Assembly: GCF_014701095.1 (NCBI RefSeq)
Contig: NZ_AP023439.1
Location: 7,304,001-7,368,000, forward strand
DNA from: Streptomyces tuirus
GTDB taxonomy: Bacteria > Actinomycetota > Actinomycetes > Streptomycetales > Streptomycetaceae
DNA length: 64,000 bases
Reading direction: 5' to 3'
A model generated the notes under the pieces. That model searched no databases. It was not told where the DNA came from and was given only the letters and a program-made list of their open reading frames with translations. Positions 1-8,758 of the stretch are shown in pieces (position 1 is the stretch's first letter; each line of letters begins with the position of its first letter). The translations under genes were made by a program, and so were the position numbers.

Positions 1-279
1 ACTCCCGCGAACCTCGGCTACATGTCCGGCGCCCTCAAGCACTTCTTCGACCAGGTCTACTACCCGTGCCTGGACGCCACCCGCGGCCGCCCCTTCGGCT
101 ACTGGGTGCACGGCGGCAACGACGTCACCGGCGCGGTCCGCGGGATCGAGTCGGTCACCACGGGCCTGGGCTGGCGCCGCACCGCCGAGGCCGTCACCGT
201 GACCGGCGAGCCGGACAAGGGCGACCTCGAGCGGTGCTGGGAGCTGGGCGCGACGGTGGCCGCCGGCCTCATGGGCTGA
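1..279 (+). CDS. Flavodoxin-like NAD(P)H oxidoreductase, C-terminal part
   Basis: The reading frame is open from the first base, so the gene begins left of the window; only the last 92 residues are seen. The stretch NLGYMSGALKHFFDQVYYP matches the loop of flavodoxin/NADPH-dependent FMN reductase proteins in which the GxMSGxLKxFxD segment contacts flavin. A second glycine-rich loop (YWVHGGNDVTGAV) follows, as expected near the end of a flavodoxin fold. The likely role is cytoplasmic FMN-dependent electron transfer or quinone reduction. The gene is convergent with the YihY/BrkB gene, with fewer than 50 bases between their stops. The exact substrate cannot be told. Confidence 0.75.
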   Translation, partial: TPANLGYMSGALKHFFDQVYYPCLDATRGRPFGYWVHGGNDVTGAVRGIESVTTGLGWRRTAEAVTVTGEPDKGDLERCWELGATVAAGLMG

Positions 280-326
280 CCCGGCCGACCAGATCCGGCC
301 CCCACGAGGTCCGGCCCACCACCGGG

Positions 327-1454
327 TCAGGTCTCTTCCAGCCGGCGCCGGTCCTGCTCGTCCCACGCCTGGGTGTCACGCGGCTGGGTGTACGGCTCGG
401 CCTCGGGCGGATGCCCACCCGCGATGGCCCGCTGCCGCACCGTCTCCGCGTCGAACTCCAGACCCAGCAGGATCGCCAGATTGGTGATCCACAGCCAGAC
501 GAGGAAGACGATGACACCGGCCATGGTGCCGTAGGTCTTGTTGTACGAGGCGAAGTTGGCCACGTAGACCGCGAAGCCGCCGGAGGCGACCATCCAGATC
601 AGCAGGGCCAGGAAACTGCCCGGGGTGATCCAGCGGAACCCCTTCACCTTGGCGTTGGGGGCCGCCCAGTACAGGATCGCGATCATGGTCACGACCAGCA
701 GGACCAGGACGGGCCACTTGGCGATCGACCACACCGTCAGCGCGGTGTCGCCGATGCCCAGGGCGTCTCCGGCCTGCTGCGCCAGCCTGCCCGAGAACAC
801 CACGATCAGCGCGCTGATGACGGCCATCAGCAGCAGCACGACCGTCACGCCCACCCGCATCGGCAGCAGCTTCCACACCGGCCGGCCCTCGGGCATGTCG
901 TAGACGGCGTTGGCGGAGCGGATGAACGCCCCCACGTAGCCGGACGCCGACCACACGGCCAGCACCAGACCGACGACCGCCATCAGCGAGCCGATGCCGG
1001 CGCTGCCCTGCAACTGGTCGACGGCCCGGGTGATGATGTCGCCCGCCGAGCCGGGCACGAGCTCGCGGACGTTCTCGGTGACCTTGTCCGTGGTCGACCG
1101 GCCGGTCAGGCCCAGCATCGACACCAGCACCAGCAGCGCCGGGAACATCGCCAGCACGCCGTAGTACGTCAGCGCGGCCGCCCGGTCGGTCAGTTCGTCG
1201 TCCTTGAACTCCCGCAGGCTCCCCTTCAGGACCGCGACCCACGACTTCCGGGGCATCTCGGTCGGCGAGTCCGGCGCCGCACGCTCCACCTCGGCGTCCG
1301 GCCCGGGTTCCTCGGAAGCGGGGGCGGGGGCGTCGCGGCGTTCGGCCTCGGGAGACTCCCGGCCGTCCGCCCCGGGGCCGGGGCGCGGGCTCTGGGGAGG
1401 TGGGGTCTCGGCCTCGTCGTGCTCTTTACGTCCCGGAATATGCAGCTTCACCAT
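327..1454 (-). CDS. YihY/virulence factor BrkB family membrane protein
   Basis: A 375-residue integral membrane protein. After a charged proline/glutamate-rich cytoplasmic head of about 90 residues comes the family signature (LTDRAAALTYYGVLAMFPALL), followed by five or six hydrophobic segments and the TYGTMAGVIVFLVWLW block typical of YihY/BrkB (often called ribonuclease BN-like, although it is not a nuclease). The C-terminus is short and charged (about 35 residues). The start chosen is the ATG of MVKLHIPG; the frame runs further upstream but that part has low-complexity shadow composition and would overlap the start of the divergent GNAT gene. The transport function of the family is unresolved. 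Confidence 0.9.
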   Translation of the reverse strand: MVKLHIPGRKEHDEAETPPPQSPRPGPGADGRESPEAERRDAPAPASEEPGPDAEVERAAPDSPTEMPRKSWVAVLKGSLREFKDDELTDRAAALTYYGVLAMFPALLVLVSMLGLTGRSTTDKVTENVRELVPGSAGDIITRAVDQLQGSAGIGSLMAVVGLVLAVWSASGYVGAFIRSANAVYDMPEGRPVWKLLPMRVGVTVVLLLMAVISALIVVFSGRLAQQAGDALGIGDTALTVWSIAKWPVLVLLVVTMIAILYWAAPNAKVKGFRWITPGSFLALLIWMVASGGFAVYVANFASYNKTYGTMAGVIVFLVWLWITNLAILLGLEFDAETVRQRAIAGGHPPEAEPYTQPRDTQAWDEQDRRRLEET

Positions 1455-1566
1455 GTGAGCCGGGTAACCCCGGGTCGGGCCCTTAAGCCGAGTCCGTCCG
1501 AGCCGGACGCCTCCGCTGCTCCGAAAGAGGTTGAGGGAGCGCTCCCACACCCTGCACGATGCAGCC

Positions 1567-2199
1567 ATGACCCCATCGCCCGCCATCCGTCCGTACCGTC
1601 CCGCAGACCGTCCCGCCCTCGACGACATCTGCATCCGCACCGCGCACCACGGCGAGGACAGCCGCCCCCACTACGCGGACCCGGGCATCTTCCCGGTGAC
1701 CTTCGCCGCACCGTACGCGCATCTGGAGCCGGACCTGGTCTTCGTGCTGGACGACGGGCACGGACGGGCGGTCGGCTACATCCTCGGAGCGGCCGACACG
1801 CCGCGCTTCGCCGAGGCCTTCCGCGCGAGGTGGCTGCCCCTGGTCGCCGACCACTACCCGGAACCTCCCCGGCCGCCGCGCACCCCGGATGAGGCGATCG
1901 CGGGCCTGCTGCACCACCCCGAACGGATGGTGCTGCCCGAACTGGCCGCCCATCCCGCCCATCTGCACATCGACCTGCTGCCCGACTGGCAGGGCCGCGG
2001 TCACGGACGCCGCCTGATGCGGACGTTCCTGGGGGCCCTCCGGGACAGGGGGGTGCCGGCCGTCCACCTCTCCATGGCGACCGCCAACACCCGGGCCAGG
2101 GCCTTCTACGACCGGATGGGCTTCGCGGAGATCGACATCCCCGAGCCGGGTGAGGCCACTTACCTCGGACGCACCACGGAGGAACTCGGCCGGCTCTGA
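1567..2199 (+). CDS. GNAT family N-acetyltransferase
   Basis: A 210-residue acetyltransferase. The acetyl-CoA binding motif A is visible as DLLPDWQGRGHGRRLMRTFL (Q/RxxGxG/A), followed by the motif B pattern of small-molecule acetyltransferases (NTRARAFYDRMGF). The layout, with a long insertion between the first helices and motif A, resembles the acetyltransferase-like subfamily related to the C-terminal domain of O-GlcNAcase-type proteins. The start is the ATG of MTPSPAIRPYRP: a hexamer CACGAT lies six bases before it and there is no Shine-Dalgarno sequence, so the mRNA is probably leaderless. It is divergent from the YihY gene. The substrate is unknown. Confidence 0.88.
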   Translation: MTPSPAIRPYRPADRPALDDICIRTAHHGEDSRPHYADPGIFPVTFAAPYAHLEPDLVFVLDDGHGRAVGYILGAADTPRFAEAFRARWLPLVADHYPEPPRPPRTPDEAIAGLLHHPERMVLPELAAHPAHLHIDLLPDWQGRGHGRRLMRTFLGALRDRGVPAVHLSMATANTRARAFYDRMGFAEIDIPEPGEATYLGRTTEELGRL

Positions 2200-2437
2200 A
2201 CGGTACGGAAGTGGCGTGGTGCAGCCCGTGCAACAGGGAGCGCTGCCATTGACCGTGATCGAAGACAGAAGTGCTCGCTTCCCCGCCGAGCGGCACCGTC
2301 CGGCGGGGCCCGGGCCGGCGGGGGCTTCATGAGAGTTCCCCGAAAGTTCTCGAGGGGAGTGAACACAGCGGCGCTCCCGTACGTATGGGGCGAGGGGATT
2401 TTCATGCCCGGCACGCCACAAGCGCAGGAGAGCACCC

Positions 2438-4528
2438 TTGGCACGCAACACGCGAAGACGCCCTACCGGCCCACGACGCGCGACCTTCGCCGCATTCGCA
2501 CTGATCCTGGGCGGAGGCGGCCTGATGGCCGCGAACGTCTACGCCTCCGCCACGGACGGAGGTTCGGGCGGTGACCCCGCCGGGACGCGGTCCGGCACGG
2601 GGGTTGCGGCCGCGGGCGCGACGATCGACTGCCCGGACGTCGGCAGCAAACTGACCTCCGTCCCCGAGCAGGCGCGAGGGGAGGTCGACAAGGAACTCGC
2701 CCTCCTCGACGAGCAGATAGCCAAGGCCTATCAGCAGCTGAGCGAATCGGCCCAGCAGGTGCAGCAGGACCCCGGCTTCGCCGACAACGCGGTCGTGAAC
2801 CCGCTGAAGGAGAAGCGGGCCGCGACCCTCGAGCGCATCGCGATCGCCATCGACCGCGTCGGGGACCGCCCCGAAGGGCTCGAGGCCCTGGCCGCCTGCA
2901 CCGTCGAGGCCGGCAACGAGGCTCCCGCGCAGGGCGAAGGCCAGGACGCCGGTGACGGACAGTCCGCCGAGGAGCAGGGCCAGGCCGGCCAGGAGCAGGG
3001 CGCCAACGGCGGGCAGGCGGGCAACGGCCCCGTCGCCGCCGACTTCGCGGACATCAAGAGCGTCCAGCCCAACGCGAACGACAAGGGCGGCGCGTCCGGC
3101 GGTTCCTTCGCCACCAGTTGCGGAGTGAACGAGAACGGCCTGTTCAACTCCGACAACATCATCGCCGCCCCGGGCGTCACCAACGGCGCCCATCACTTCC
3201 ACGACTACGTCGGCAACCAGTCCAACAACGCCTTCGCCAGCGACCAGGACCTCGCCAAGGCCGAGACCAGCTGCGACGACCAGGGCGACAAGTCGTCCTA
3301 CTACTGGCCCGTGGTGCGCCTGCAGAACGGTACCCAGGAGCAGGACGCCCAGAAGCCGGGCGGCGGCATCGAGGGCAACGCCGGCGAGATCGTCACGCCG
3401 AAGCAGGTCACGCTGACGTTCGTAGGCAACCCGCGCGAGAAGGTCACGGCCATGCCGCGGCTGCTGCGCATCATCACCGGCGACGCCAAGTCGTTCGTCA
3501 ACGGCCCCGCCAACGCCAACGCCTCGTGGAGCTGCACCGGTTTCGAGGACCGGCAGCTGAAGGACAAGTACCCGCTGTGCCCGCAGGGCAGCGACGTCGT
3601 ACGGACCTTCAAGTTCCAGAGCTGCTGGGACGGCCGCAACATCGACAGCGCCAACCACCGTACCCACGTGGCGTTCGCGGACGCCGCCGGGAACTGCCCG
3701 TCCGGCTTCCGCCCGATCCCGCAGCTGGTCCAGCGCATCGTCTACGACATCGACGCGCCGAGCCTGCAGGACGGCGGCAGTACGACACCGCTGTTCGCCG
3801 TCGACTCCTTCCCGGAGCAGCTGCACAAGCCGGTCACCGACCACGGCGACTTCATCAACATCTTCGACGAGGATCTGATGAAGGAGATGGTCGACTGCAT
3901 CAACGACGGCCGTAAGTGCGGCGCCGGAGCGGACGGCGGGCAGGACCCGGCGCCGAGCGAGGAGCCCCAGGAGGAGCCGACCAAGACTCCCGAGGCCCCG
4001 CAGGAGGAGCCGACGAAGACCCCCGAGGCGCCTCAGGAAGAGCCGACGAAGACCGAGGAGGCCCCGCAGGAGGAGCCGACCAAGACGCCTGACGCCCCGC
4101 AGAACGGCGACGGCGGCGGCAAGCCCGGTGACAACGGCGACGACGGCGACGACGGCAAGGGCGGGGACGCGAAGCCCCCGGCGGACGAGCCGGACGCCGA
4201 GCCGGAGCCCGGCGACGCGTCCACCGCGCCCGGTGGCGCCCGGCCGGAGGTGAAGGCGACGGCCTCCGCCGACGGCGGCAACGCCGCCGGGCAGGGCGGC
4301 GGTTCGAAGAACGGCGACGACGAGGACGGCCTCGGCGACTCCCAGGCCGTGGGCCAGGCGACCAGTGCCGCACCGACCCCGTCGGCCCCGTCCCGGACCG
4401 AGCCCCAGGCGGTCGGCCAGGGCGGCCTGGCCGACACCGGAGCCCAGCTCTGGCCGGCCGCGGCGGGCGCCGTGCTGGTCATCGCCGGCTTCGTCGTCCT
4501 CCGCCGGGTGAGGCGCAGCCACATGTGA
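2438..4528 (+). CDS. Secreted DUF1996 protein with LAxTG-type cell-wall sorting signal
   Basis: A 696-residue extracellular protein. It starts at a TTG eight bases after GGAG. Residues 1-35 form a signal sequence (Arg-rich head, then FAAFALILGGGGLMAANVYASA). A charged helical part follows (about 60-220), then the DUF1996 domain (about 228-480) with the family's NGAHHFHDYVGN histidine motif and paired cysteines. Residues about 505-560 hold four copies of an 11-residue repeat close to PQEEPTKTPEA, followed by a Gly/Asp-rich linker. The tail has LADTG (664-668), a hydrophobic span and a basic end, which is a class E sortase signal. DUF1996 function is unknown; association with the cell wall is inferred. 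A strong hairpin terminator follows. Confidence 0.88.
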   Translation: MARNTRRRPTGPRRATFAAFALILGGGGLMAANVYASATDGGSGGDPAGTRSGTGVAAAGATIDCPDVGSKLTSVPEQARGEVDKELALLDEQIAKAYQQLSESAQQVQQDPGFADNAVVNPLKEKRAATLERIAIAIDRVGDRPEGLEALAACTVEAGNEAPAQGEGQDAGDGQSAEEQGQAGQEQGANGGQAGNGPVAADFADIKSVQPNANDKGGASGGSFATSCGVNENGLFNSDNIIAAPGVTNGAHHFHDYVGNQSNNAFASDQDLAKAETSCDDQGDKSSYYWPVVRLQNGTQEQDAQKPGGGIEGNAGEIVTPKQVTLTFVGNPREKVTAMPRLLRIITGDAKSFVNGPANANASWSCTGFEDRQLKDKYPLCPQGSDVVRTFKFQSCWDGRNIDSANHRTHVAFADAAGNCPSGFRPIPQLVQRIVYDIDAPSLQDGGSTTPLFAVDSFPEQLHKPVTDHGDFINIFDEDLMKEMVDCINDGRKCGAGADGGQDPAPSEEPQEEPTKTPEAPQEEPTKTPEAPQEEPTKTEEAPQEEPTKTPDAPQNGDGGGKPGDNGDDGDDGKGGDAKPPADEPDAEPEPGDASTAPGGARPEVKATASADGGNAAGQGGGSKNGDDEDGLGDSQAVGQATSAAPTPSAPSRTEPQAVGQGGLADTGAQLWPAAAGAVLVIAGFVVLRRVRRSHM

Positions 4529-4563
4529 GGCGGCTGGACATCACGCCCCGGCGTGAGGCGGTG

Positions 4564-4597
4564 ACGGCGGCGGGATCCCACCGGATCCCGCCGCCGT
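4564..4597 (+). terminator. Intrinsic terminator after the DUF1996 gene
   Basis: Perfect 15-bp inverted repeat (4564-4578 and 4583-4597) with a four-base CACC loop, starting 36 bases past the stop codon. There is no run of T, which is usual for high-GC actinobacteria. Confidence 0.8.
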
Positions 4598-4658
4598 TCC
4601 GTGTCCGGCCAGGGGCGCCCACCGGCACCCTTCGACCGCCGCCGCAACACCCACCCTC

Positions 4659-4715
4659 TAGCGTGGCCCCATGAACCTCATCTGGAACGGCAACCACGGC
4701 GGAGGGGCGGCGTGA
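4659..4715 (+). promoter_or_regulatory. Promoter -10 (TAGCGT) and 14-codon leaderless leader peptide before the TauE gene
   Basis: TAGCGT at 4659-4664 is followed six bases later by an ATG (4671) with no Shine-Dalgarno site, the usual spacing for a leaderless transcript. The frame from that ATG encodes MNLIWNGNHGGGAA and stops at 4713-4715. The stop overlaps the GTG start of the exporter (4712), and the GGAGG ribosome site of the exporter lies inside the small frame. This would couple exporter translation to the leader. Expression of the peptide is inferred. Confidence 0.45.
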
Positions 4716-5479
4716 CGCCGTGGGAGATGGCCGCCGTGCTCGCCGCCGGCACGGGCGCCGGGGCCGTCAACGCCGTCGTTGGCTCGGGAACGCTGATCAC
4801 CTTTCCGGTGCTGCTCGCCACCGGCATGCCCCCGGTCACGGCCACGGTGTCCAACGGCCTGGGCCTGATCCCCGGTTCCATCACCGCGGTCCTCGGCTAC
4901 CGCGAGGAACTGCGCGGCCAGCGCCGGCGCGTCCTGCTGCTCGGCATCGGCGCCGTACTGGGCGGCCTAGCGGGCGCCGTACTGCTGCTGACCCTGCCCG
5001 CCTCGGCGTTCGAACGGATCGTGCCGGTCCTGGTGGGCCTCGCCCTCGTGCTCGTGGCGTGCCAGCCCTGGATCGCGAAGAGAGTGCGCCGCCGCCGCGA
5101 GGCAGGACAGGGCCCCGTCCGCCGTGACGGCGGCCCCCTGCTGTTCACCGGGCTGACGCTGGCCAGCGTCTACGGCGGCTACTTCTCCGCCGCGCAGGGC
5201 ATCATCTACATCTCACTGATGGGCATGCTGCTCGACGAGACGCTCCAGCGGCTCAACGCCGTCAAGAACGTGCTGGCCGCCGTGGTCAACACCGTCGCCG
5301 CCGTGGTGTTCCTGTTCTTCGCCCGCTTCGACTGGACAGCCGTCCTGCTCATCGCCGCCGGCTCGGCGCTCGGCGGCCTCATCGGAGCCAGAACGGGACG
5401 CCGCTTCAGCCCGGCCGTGCTGCGCACGCTGATCGTGTCGGTCGGCACCGTCGCCCTCGTCCACCTGGTGCTCCACTGA
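4712..5479 (+). CDS. Sulfite exporter TauE/SafE family permease
   Basis: A 255-residue protein with about eight hydrophobic segments. The family's N-terminal repeat is seen as AGAVNAVVGSGTLITFPVLL, and the second repeat as AQGIIYISLMG followed by LQRLNAVKNVLA. Members export small anions such as sulfite, sulfoacetate or other organosulfonates; the substrate here is unknown. The start is the GTG at 4712 with GGAGG seven bases upstream, overlapping the stop of a possible 14-codon leader. The gene is convergent with the MMPL transporter, with only 12 bases between stops. A second, broken TauE-like gene lies near 43.5 kb. Confidence 0.9.
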   Translation: MTPWEMAAVLAAGTGAGAVNAVVGSGTLITFPVLLATGMPPVTATVSNGLGLIPGSITAVLGYREELRGQRRRVLLLGIGAVLGGLAGAVLLLTLPASAFERIVPVLVGLALVLVACQPWIAKRVRRRREAGQGPVRRDGGPLLFTGLTLASVYGGYFSAAQGIIYISLMGMLLDETLQRLNAVKNVLAAVVNTVAAVVFLFFARFDWTAVLLIAAGSALGGLIGARTGRRFSPAVLRTLIVSVGTVALVHLVLH

Positions 5480-5491
5480 CCCCCGGCGCCG

Positions 5492-7741
5492 TCAGGAAGC
5501 GGAGCGCGCCTCGGCCTTCGACCCCTCGGCGTCGATGTGCGGCACCACCCGGTCGAGCCACCGCGGCATCCACCAGGCATGCCGCCCGAGCAGCGTCATC
5601 ACCGCCGGCACCATGAGCAGCCGTACGACGGTCGCGTCGATGAGCACGCTGACGGCCAGCCCCAGCCCGAGCATCTTGACCACGATGTTGTCGCTGAGGA
5701 GGAACGCCGCGAACACGCTCACCATGATCAGCGCGGCACAGGTGATGACCCGGGCCGTGATCTCCAGGGCGTGCGCGACCGACCCCTTGGCGTCCCCGGT
5801 GCGGATCCACGCCTCGTGGACACGCGACAGCAGGAAGATCTCGTAGTCCATGCTGAGACCGAAGACGATGGCGAACATCATCATCGGCACATAGCTCTCG
5901 ATGGGCACCTTGCCGTGGACCCCGAGAGCGGGACCGCCCCAGCCCCACTGGAAGACGGCGACGACCACGCCGTAGGACGCGGCGATCGACAGCACGTTCA
6001 GGACGGCCGCCTTGACGGCGACGAGCAGCCCGCGGAACACGGCCAGGATGATCAGGAACGCCAGACCCACCACGACGGCGATGATCACGGGCAGCTGGGA
6101 GGCGACGATGTCACGGAAGTCGACCTGTGTCGCCGTCGTACCGGTGACGTACCCCTTGGCGTCCGTGCCCTGGACGACGTCCGGCAGTGTGTCGTCGACG
6201 AGACGGTTCGTCAGGTCCGTGGTCTTGGCGTTCTGCGGGGACACGGTCGAGTAGACCGTGCCGATCAGGACGTCGCCGTCCTGCGTGGGCGTCAGGGGGG
6301 TGACGGCGGCGGCGCCCTGCACCTTGTCGAGCGACTGCTGCGCCTTCGAGGCCAGGGCGGAGCGCTGCGACTGAGGCACGTTCGTCTGGTCGATGACGAC
6401 GGTCAGCGGGCCGTTCGAGCCGGGCCCGAAGGCGTCGGACATCAGATCGTAGGCCCGTCGGTCGGTGAAGGAGGTCGGGTCGGCGCCGTCACCGATGTGC
6501 CCGAGCTGGATGGAGAACAACGGGATCGCGAGGACCACGACCACGGCCACACCCGCCGACAGGAACGACAGCGGTCTGCGCTCCACCCGCTGCGCGTACC
6601 GGTGCCAGGTGCCCTGCGGCGTGTCACCCGCGCCGGCTTCGGTCTCGGCGATGGGCTTGCGCACGTGGAAGCGGTCGATGTGCCGGCCGATGAGGCCGAG
6701 CAGCGCCGGCACCAGGGTGAGCGCGCCGACGACGGCCGAGACGACGGTGACGGCGGCGGCGACACCGAGCAGGGCGATGAAGGAGACCCCGGACGCGGAC
6801 AGGCCCGCCAGCGCGATGATCACCGTGCAGCCGGAGACGAGCACGGCATGACCGCTGGTGCTCGCGGCCTGACCCGCGGCCCGCACCGGGTCCATGCCGT
6901 CGATGAGGTTCTGCCGGTGCCGCGTGAGCATGAACAGGGCGTAGTCGATGCCGACACCGAGGCCGATCATCGTGGCCAGGGTCGGTGAGACCGTCGCGAA
7001 GGTGAAGGCCGCCGCCAGCAGCCCGAGGATGGCGAGACCGCCGACGACGCTGATCAGCGCGCTCAGCAGCGGGACGACGGCGGCGATCACGCTTCCGAAC
7101 CCGACCAGCAGCACGATGACCGCCACGCCGAAACCGATCAGCTCGCTCACCCGGTCGTCGGCGGACGGCCGGGCGAGCTCGCCGAGCGGTCCGCCGTACT
7201 CGACCTGCGCTCCGGCCGACCGCAACGGCTGCACGGCGGTGTCGACGCCGTTGAGGTAGTCGTCGCCGAGTGTCGAGGGCTGCACGTTGAAACGGACGGT
7301 GATGTAGGCCGTCTTCTTGTCGTCCGACAGCGGCCCCACGTTCTGCTGACCGCTCGGCGTGGCCGGGGCGGTCAGCGGGTTCTGGGCGGACAGCACGTGC
7401 GGGAGCTTCTCCAGATCGGCGACCGTGGTCGACATCTGGGAGCTCAGCGCCGTCAGGGGCTGCTGGTCGTCGTGCACCACGATCTGGCTGCTGTAGCCGC
7501 CGGCCTGGGGATCGTGCGCCTTCAGCACGTCCAGGCCCTTCTGGGCCTGCGCCTGGGGCAGGCTGAAGTTGTCGGAGTACTCCCCACCGAACTCACGGCT
7601 CATGACCTGCAGCGCCACCAGCGCCACCAGCCAGGCGATGATGACGACGACGAAGTGGCGTGCGCACCATTCGCCCAGCCGCCGCAGCACACCCCCGCGC
7701 ACGGCTTTCGTGTCCCCTTCACCGGTGCGGCTGTGCGGCAT
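5492..7741 (-). CDS. MMPL family transporter (RND superfamily)
   Basis: A 749-residue polytopic membrane protein with the MMPL plan of two halves, each with one helix, a large periplasm-side loop and five helices. The signature GLGVGIDYALFMLTRHRQ occurs in the first half, and the equivalent FGLSMDYEIFLLSRVHEAW in the second; these carry the Asp-Tyr pairs linked to proton coupling in mycobacterial MmpL proteins. Streptomyces homologues are usually suspected of moving lipids, pigments or antibiotics. The start is the ATG of MPHSRTGEG, preceded by AGGAGA nine bases away; a TTG 33 bases upstream is less likely. No dedicated regulator is adjacent. Confidence 0.92.
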   Translation of the reverse strand: MPHSRTGEGDTKAVRGGVLRRLGEWCARHFVVVIIAWLVALVALQVMSREFGGEYSDNFSLPQAQAQKGLDVLKAHDPQAGGYSSQIVVHDDQQPLTALSSQMSTTVADLEKLPHVLSAQNPLTAPATPSGQQNVGPLSDDKKTAYITVRFNVQPSTLGDDYLNGVDTAVQPLRSAGAQVEYGGPLGELARPSADDRVSELIGFGVAVIVLLVGFGSVIAAVVPLLSALISVVGGLAILGLLAAAFTFATVSPTLATMIGLGVGIDYALFMLTRHRQNLIDGMDPVRAAGQAASTSGHAVLVSGCTVIIALAGLSASGVSFIALLGVAAAVTVVSAVVGALTLVPALLGLIGRHIDRFHVRKPIAETEAGAGDTPQGTWHRYAQRVERRPLSFLSAGVAVVVVLAIPLFSIQLGHIGDGADPTSFTDRRAYDLMSDAFGPGSNGPLTVVIDQTNVPQSQRSALASKAQQSLDKVQGAAAVTPLTPTQDGDVLIGTVYSTVSPQNAKTTDLTNRLVDDTLPDVVQGTDAKGYVTGTTATQVDFRDIVASQLPVIIAVVVGLAFLIILAVFRGLLVAVKAAVLNVLSIAASYGVVVAVFQWGWGGPALGVHGKVPIESYVPMMMFAIVFGLSMDYEIFLLSRVHEAWIRTGDAKGSVAHALEITARVITCAALIMVSVFAAFLLSDNIVVKMLGLGLAVSVLIDATVVRLLMVPAVMTLLGRHAWWMPRWLDRVVPHIDAEGSKAEARSAS

Positions 7742-7799
7742 GGACGTCGTCTCCTGAGTCGGCCGGGAGGTCAATGCCGTCCATTAGATGCGCGCGGGT

Positions 7800-8675
7800 T
7801 CATTCCGGCCTTTCAGGCACGCGGACGCCGCGGTACTCCGGCCGCCCGTTCCCCCGAAAGGCCCGCTCCCGTGAACGGCGCTCGCCTGCCGCGCGCCTCA
7901 GCACCCCCGACCCGAGTGCCACCCCGAGCCCCACCAGTGCGCTGCCCGCCGCCTGTGGGAGTCCGTAGGAGCCCGTGCCGGCGAGCGGTGCGGTGCAGGC
8001 CGCCGCCACCGGGATGAGGCCGGAGAACAGGGTGGCGCGTTCCGCGCCGATCCGCTGCATGCCCATGTACCAGCACACGAAGCCCACGACGGTGACCACC
8101 ACCGCCTGCCACAGCAGCGCGGCCGTCTCGACGCCGTCGGGCCGCCGCAGCCACCCGCCCCCGTCGGCCAGCAGCCCGATCACCGCCGACTCCAGCGCGG
8201 CGACGGCGCAGACCGAGAAGGCGATGCCCGTGCTGTCCGTGCGCCCCCAGCCCTGCACCGTGAAGGCGCCGACGGCCACTAGCAACGCCCCGTACAGCAC
8301 CGGTCGTTGCGGCCCTCGCCCGTCCAGGAGGGGGACGAGTACGGCGACGACCACCGGCGCACACCCCACGAACACGCCGGGCACGGCCGGTTCCGCCGTG
8401 CGCTCGGCGGCCAGGACGGCCAGGTTGAAACCGACCATGCCGACCGCGGCGAGGAGGGCGAGACGGCCCCACTGGCGGGGTGTCAGGGCCCGCAGCCGGT
8501 CGGCGGCGCCCTTCCCGGCGGCGGGGAGCAGTAACAGACAGGCCAGTCCGTACCGCAGGAACTGGCCGCCGGCGTACGGGTAGTCGCCCAGGACGCTGTT
8601 GGCGGTGAAGGACCCTCCGACGAGGACGCAGGCGAGCGCGGCGAGCAGGGCTCCGCGTGTGGTGGTGGCGTTCAT
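7800..8675 (-). CDS. EamA/DMT family exporter
   Basis: A 291-residue protein with about ten hydrophobic helices arranged as two EamA repeats (first repeat beginning GALLAALACVLVGGSFTAN, second near the CWYMGMQRIGAERATLF block). Drug/metabolite transporters of this size export amino acids, nucleosides or metabolites; the substrate is not predictable. The ATG at 8675 is chosen because a TAGCGT hexamer stands seven bases before it, giving a leaderless transcript; no Shine-Dalgarno site is seen. Longer upstream extension is in unlikely low-complexity sequence. Its C-terminal 25 residues are hydrophilic and Arg-rich. It lies between the MMPL and chitosanase genes, all on the same strand. Confidence 0.88.
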   Translation of the reverse strand: MNATTTRGALLAALACVLVGGSFTANSVLGDYPYAGGQFLRYGLACLLLLPAAGKGAADRLRALTPRQWGRLALLAAVGMVGFNLAVLAAERTAEPAVPGVFVGCAPVVVAVLVPLLDGRGPQRPVLYGALLVAVGAFTVQGWGRTDSTGIAFSVCAVAALESAVIGLLADGGGWLRRPDGVETAALLWQAVVVTVVGFVCWYMGMQRIGAERATLFSGLIPVAAACTAPLAGTGSYGLPQAAGSALVGLGVALGSGVLRRAAGERRSRERAFRGNGRPEYRGVRVPERPE

Positions 8676-8682
8676 GGGGGCG

Positions 8683-8746
8683 ACGCTAGGGAGCCGGGCG
8701 GCCCGGGAAGGAGTCCACTTCCGTGCCTGCTTGGTGGACCACTTCC
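8683..8746 (-). promoter_or_regulatory. Promoter region of the EamA gene with direct repeats
   Basis: The -10-like TAGCGT (8683-8688 on the minus strand) is seven bases from the start codon. Upstream, CCACTTCC occurs twice with a 24-bp period (within 8714-8722 and 8738-8746), the second within a GTGGACCAC palindrome. These could be regulator sites. I see no clear -35. Confidence 0.4.
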
Positions 8747-8758
8747 CGGACCGGGGCG

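Noticed and set aside
2402..4522. A long minus-strand frame opposite the DUF1996 gene
   Set aside because: Low-complexity Leu/Arg/Gly repeats mirror the repetitive stalk of the real gene; no start signal.
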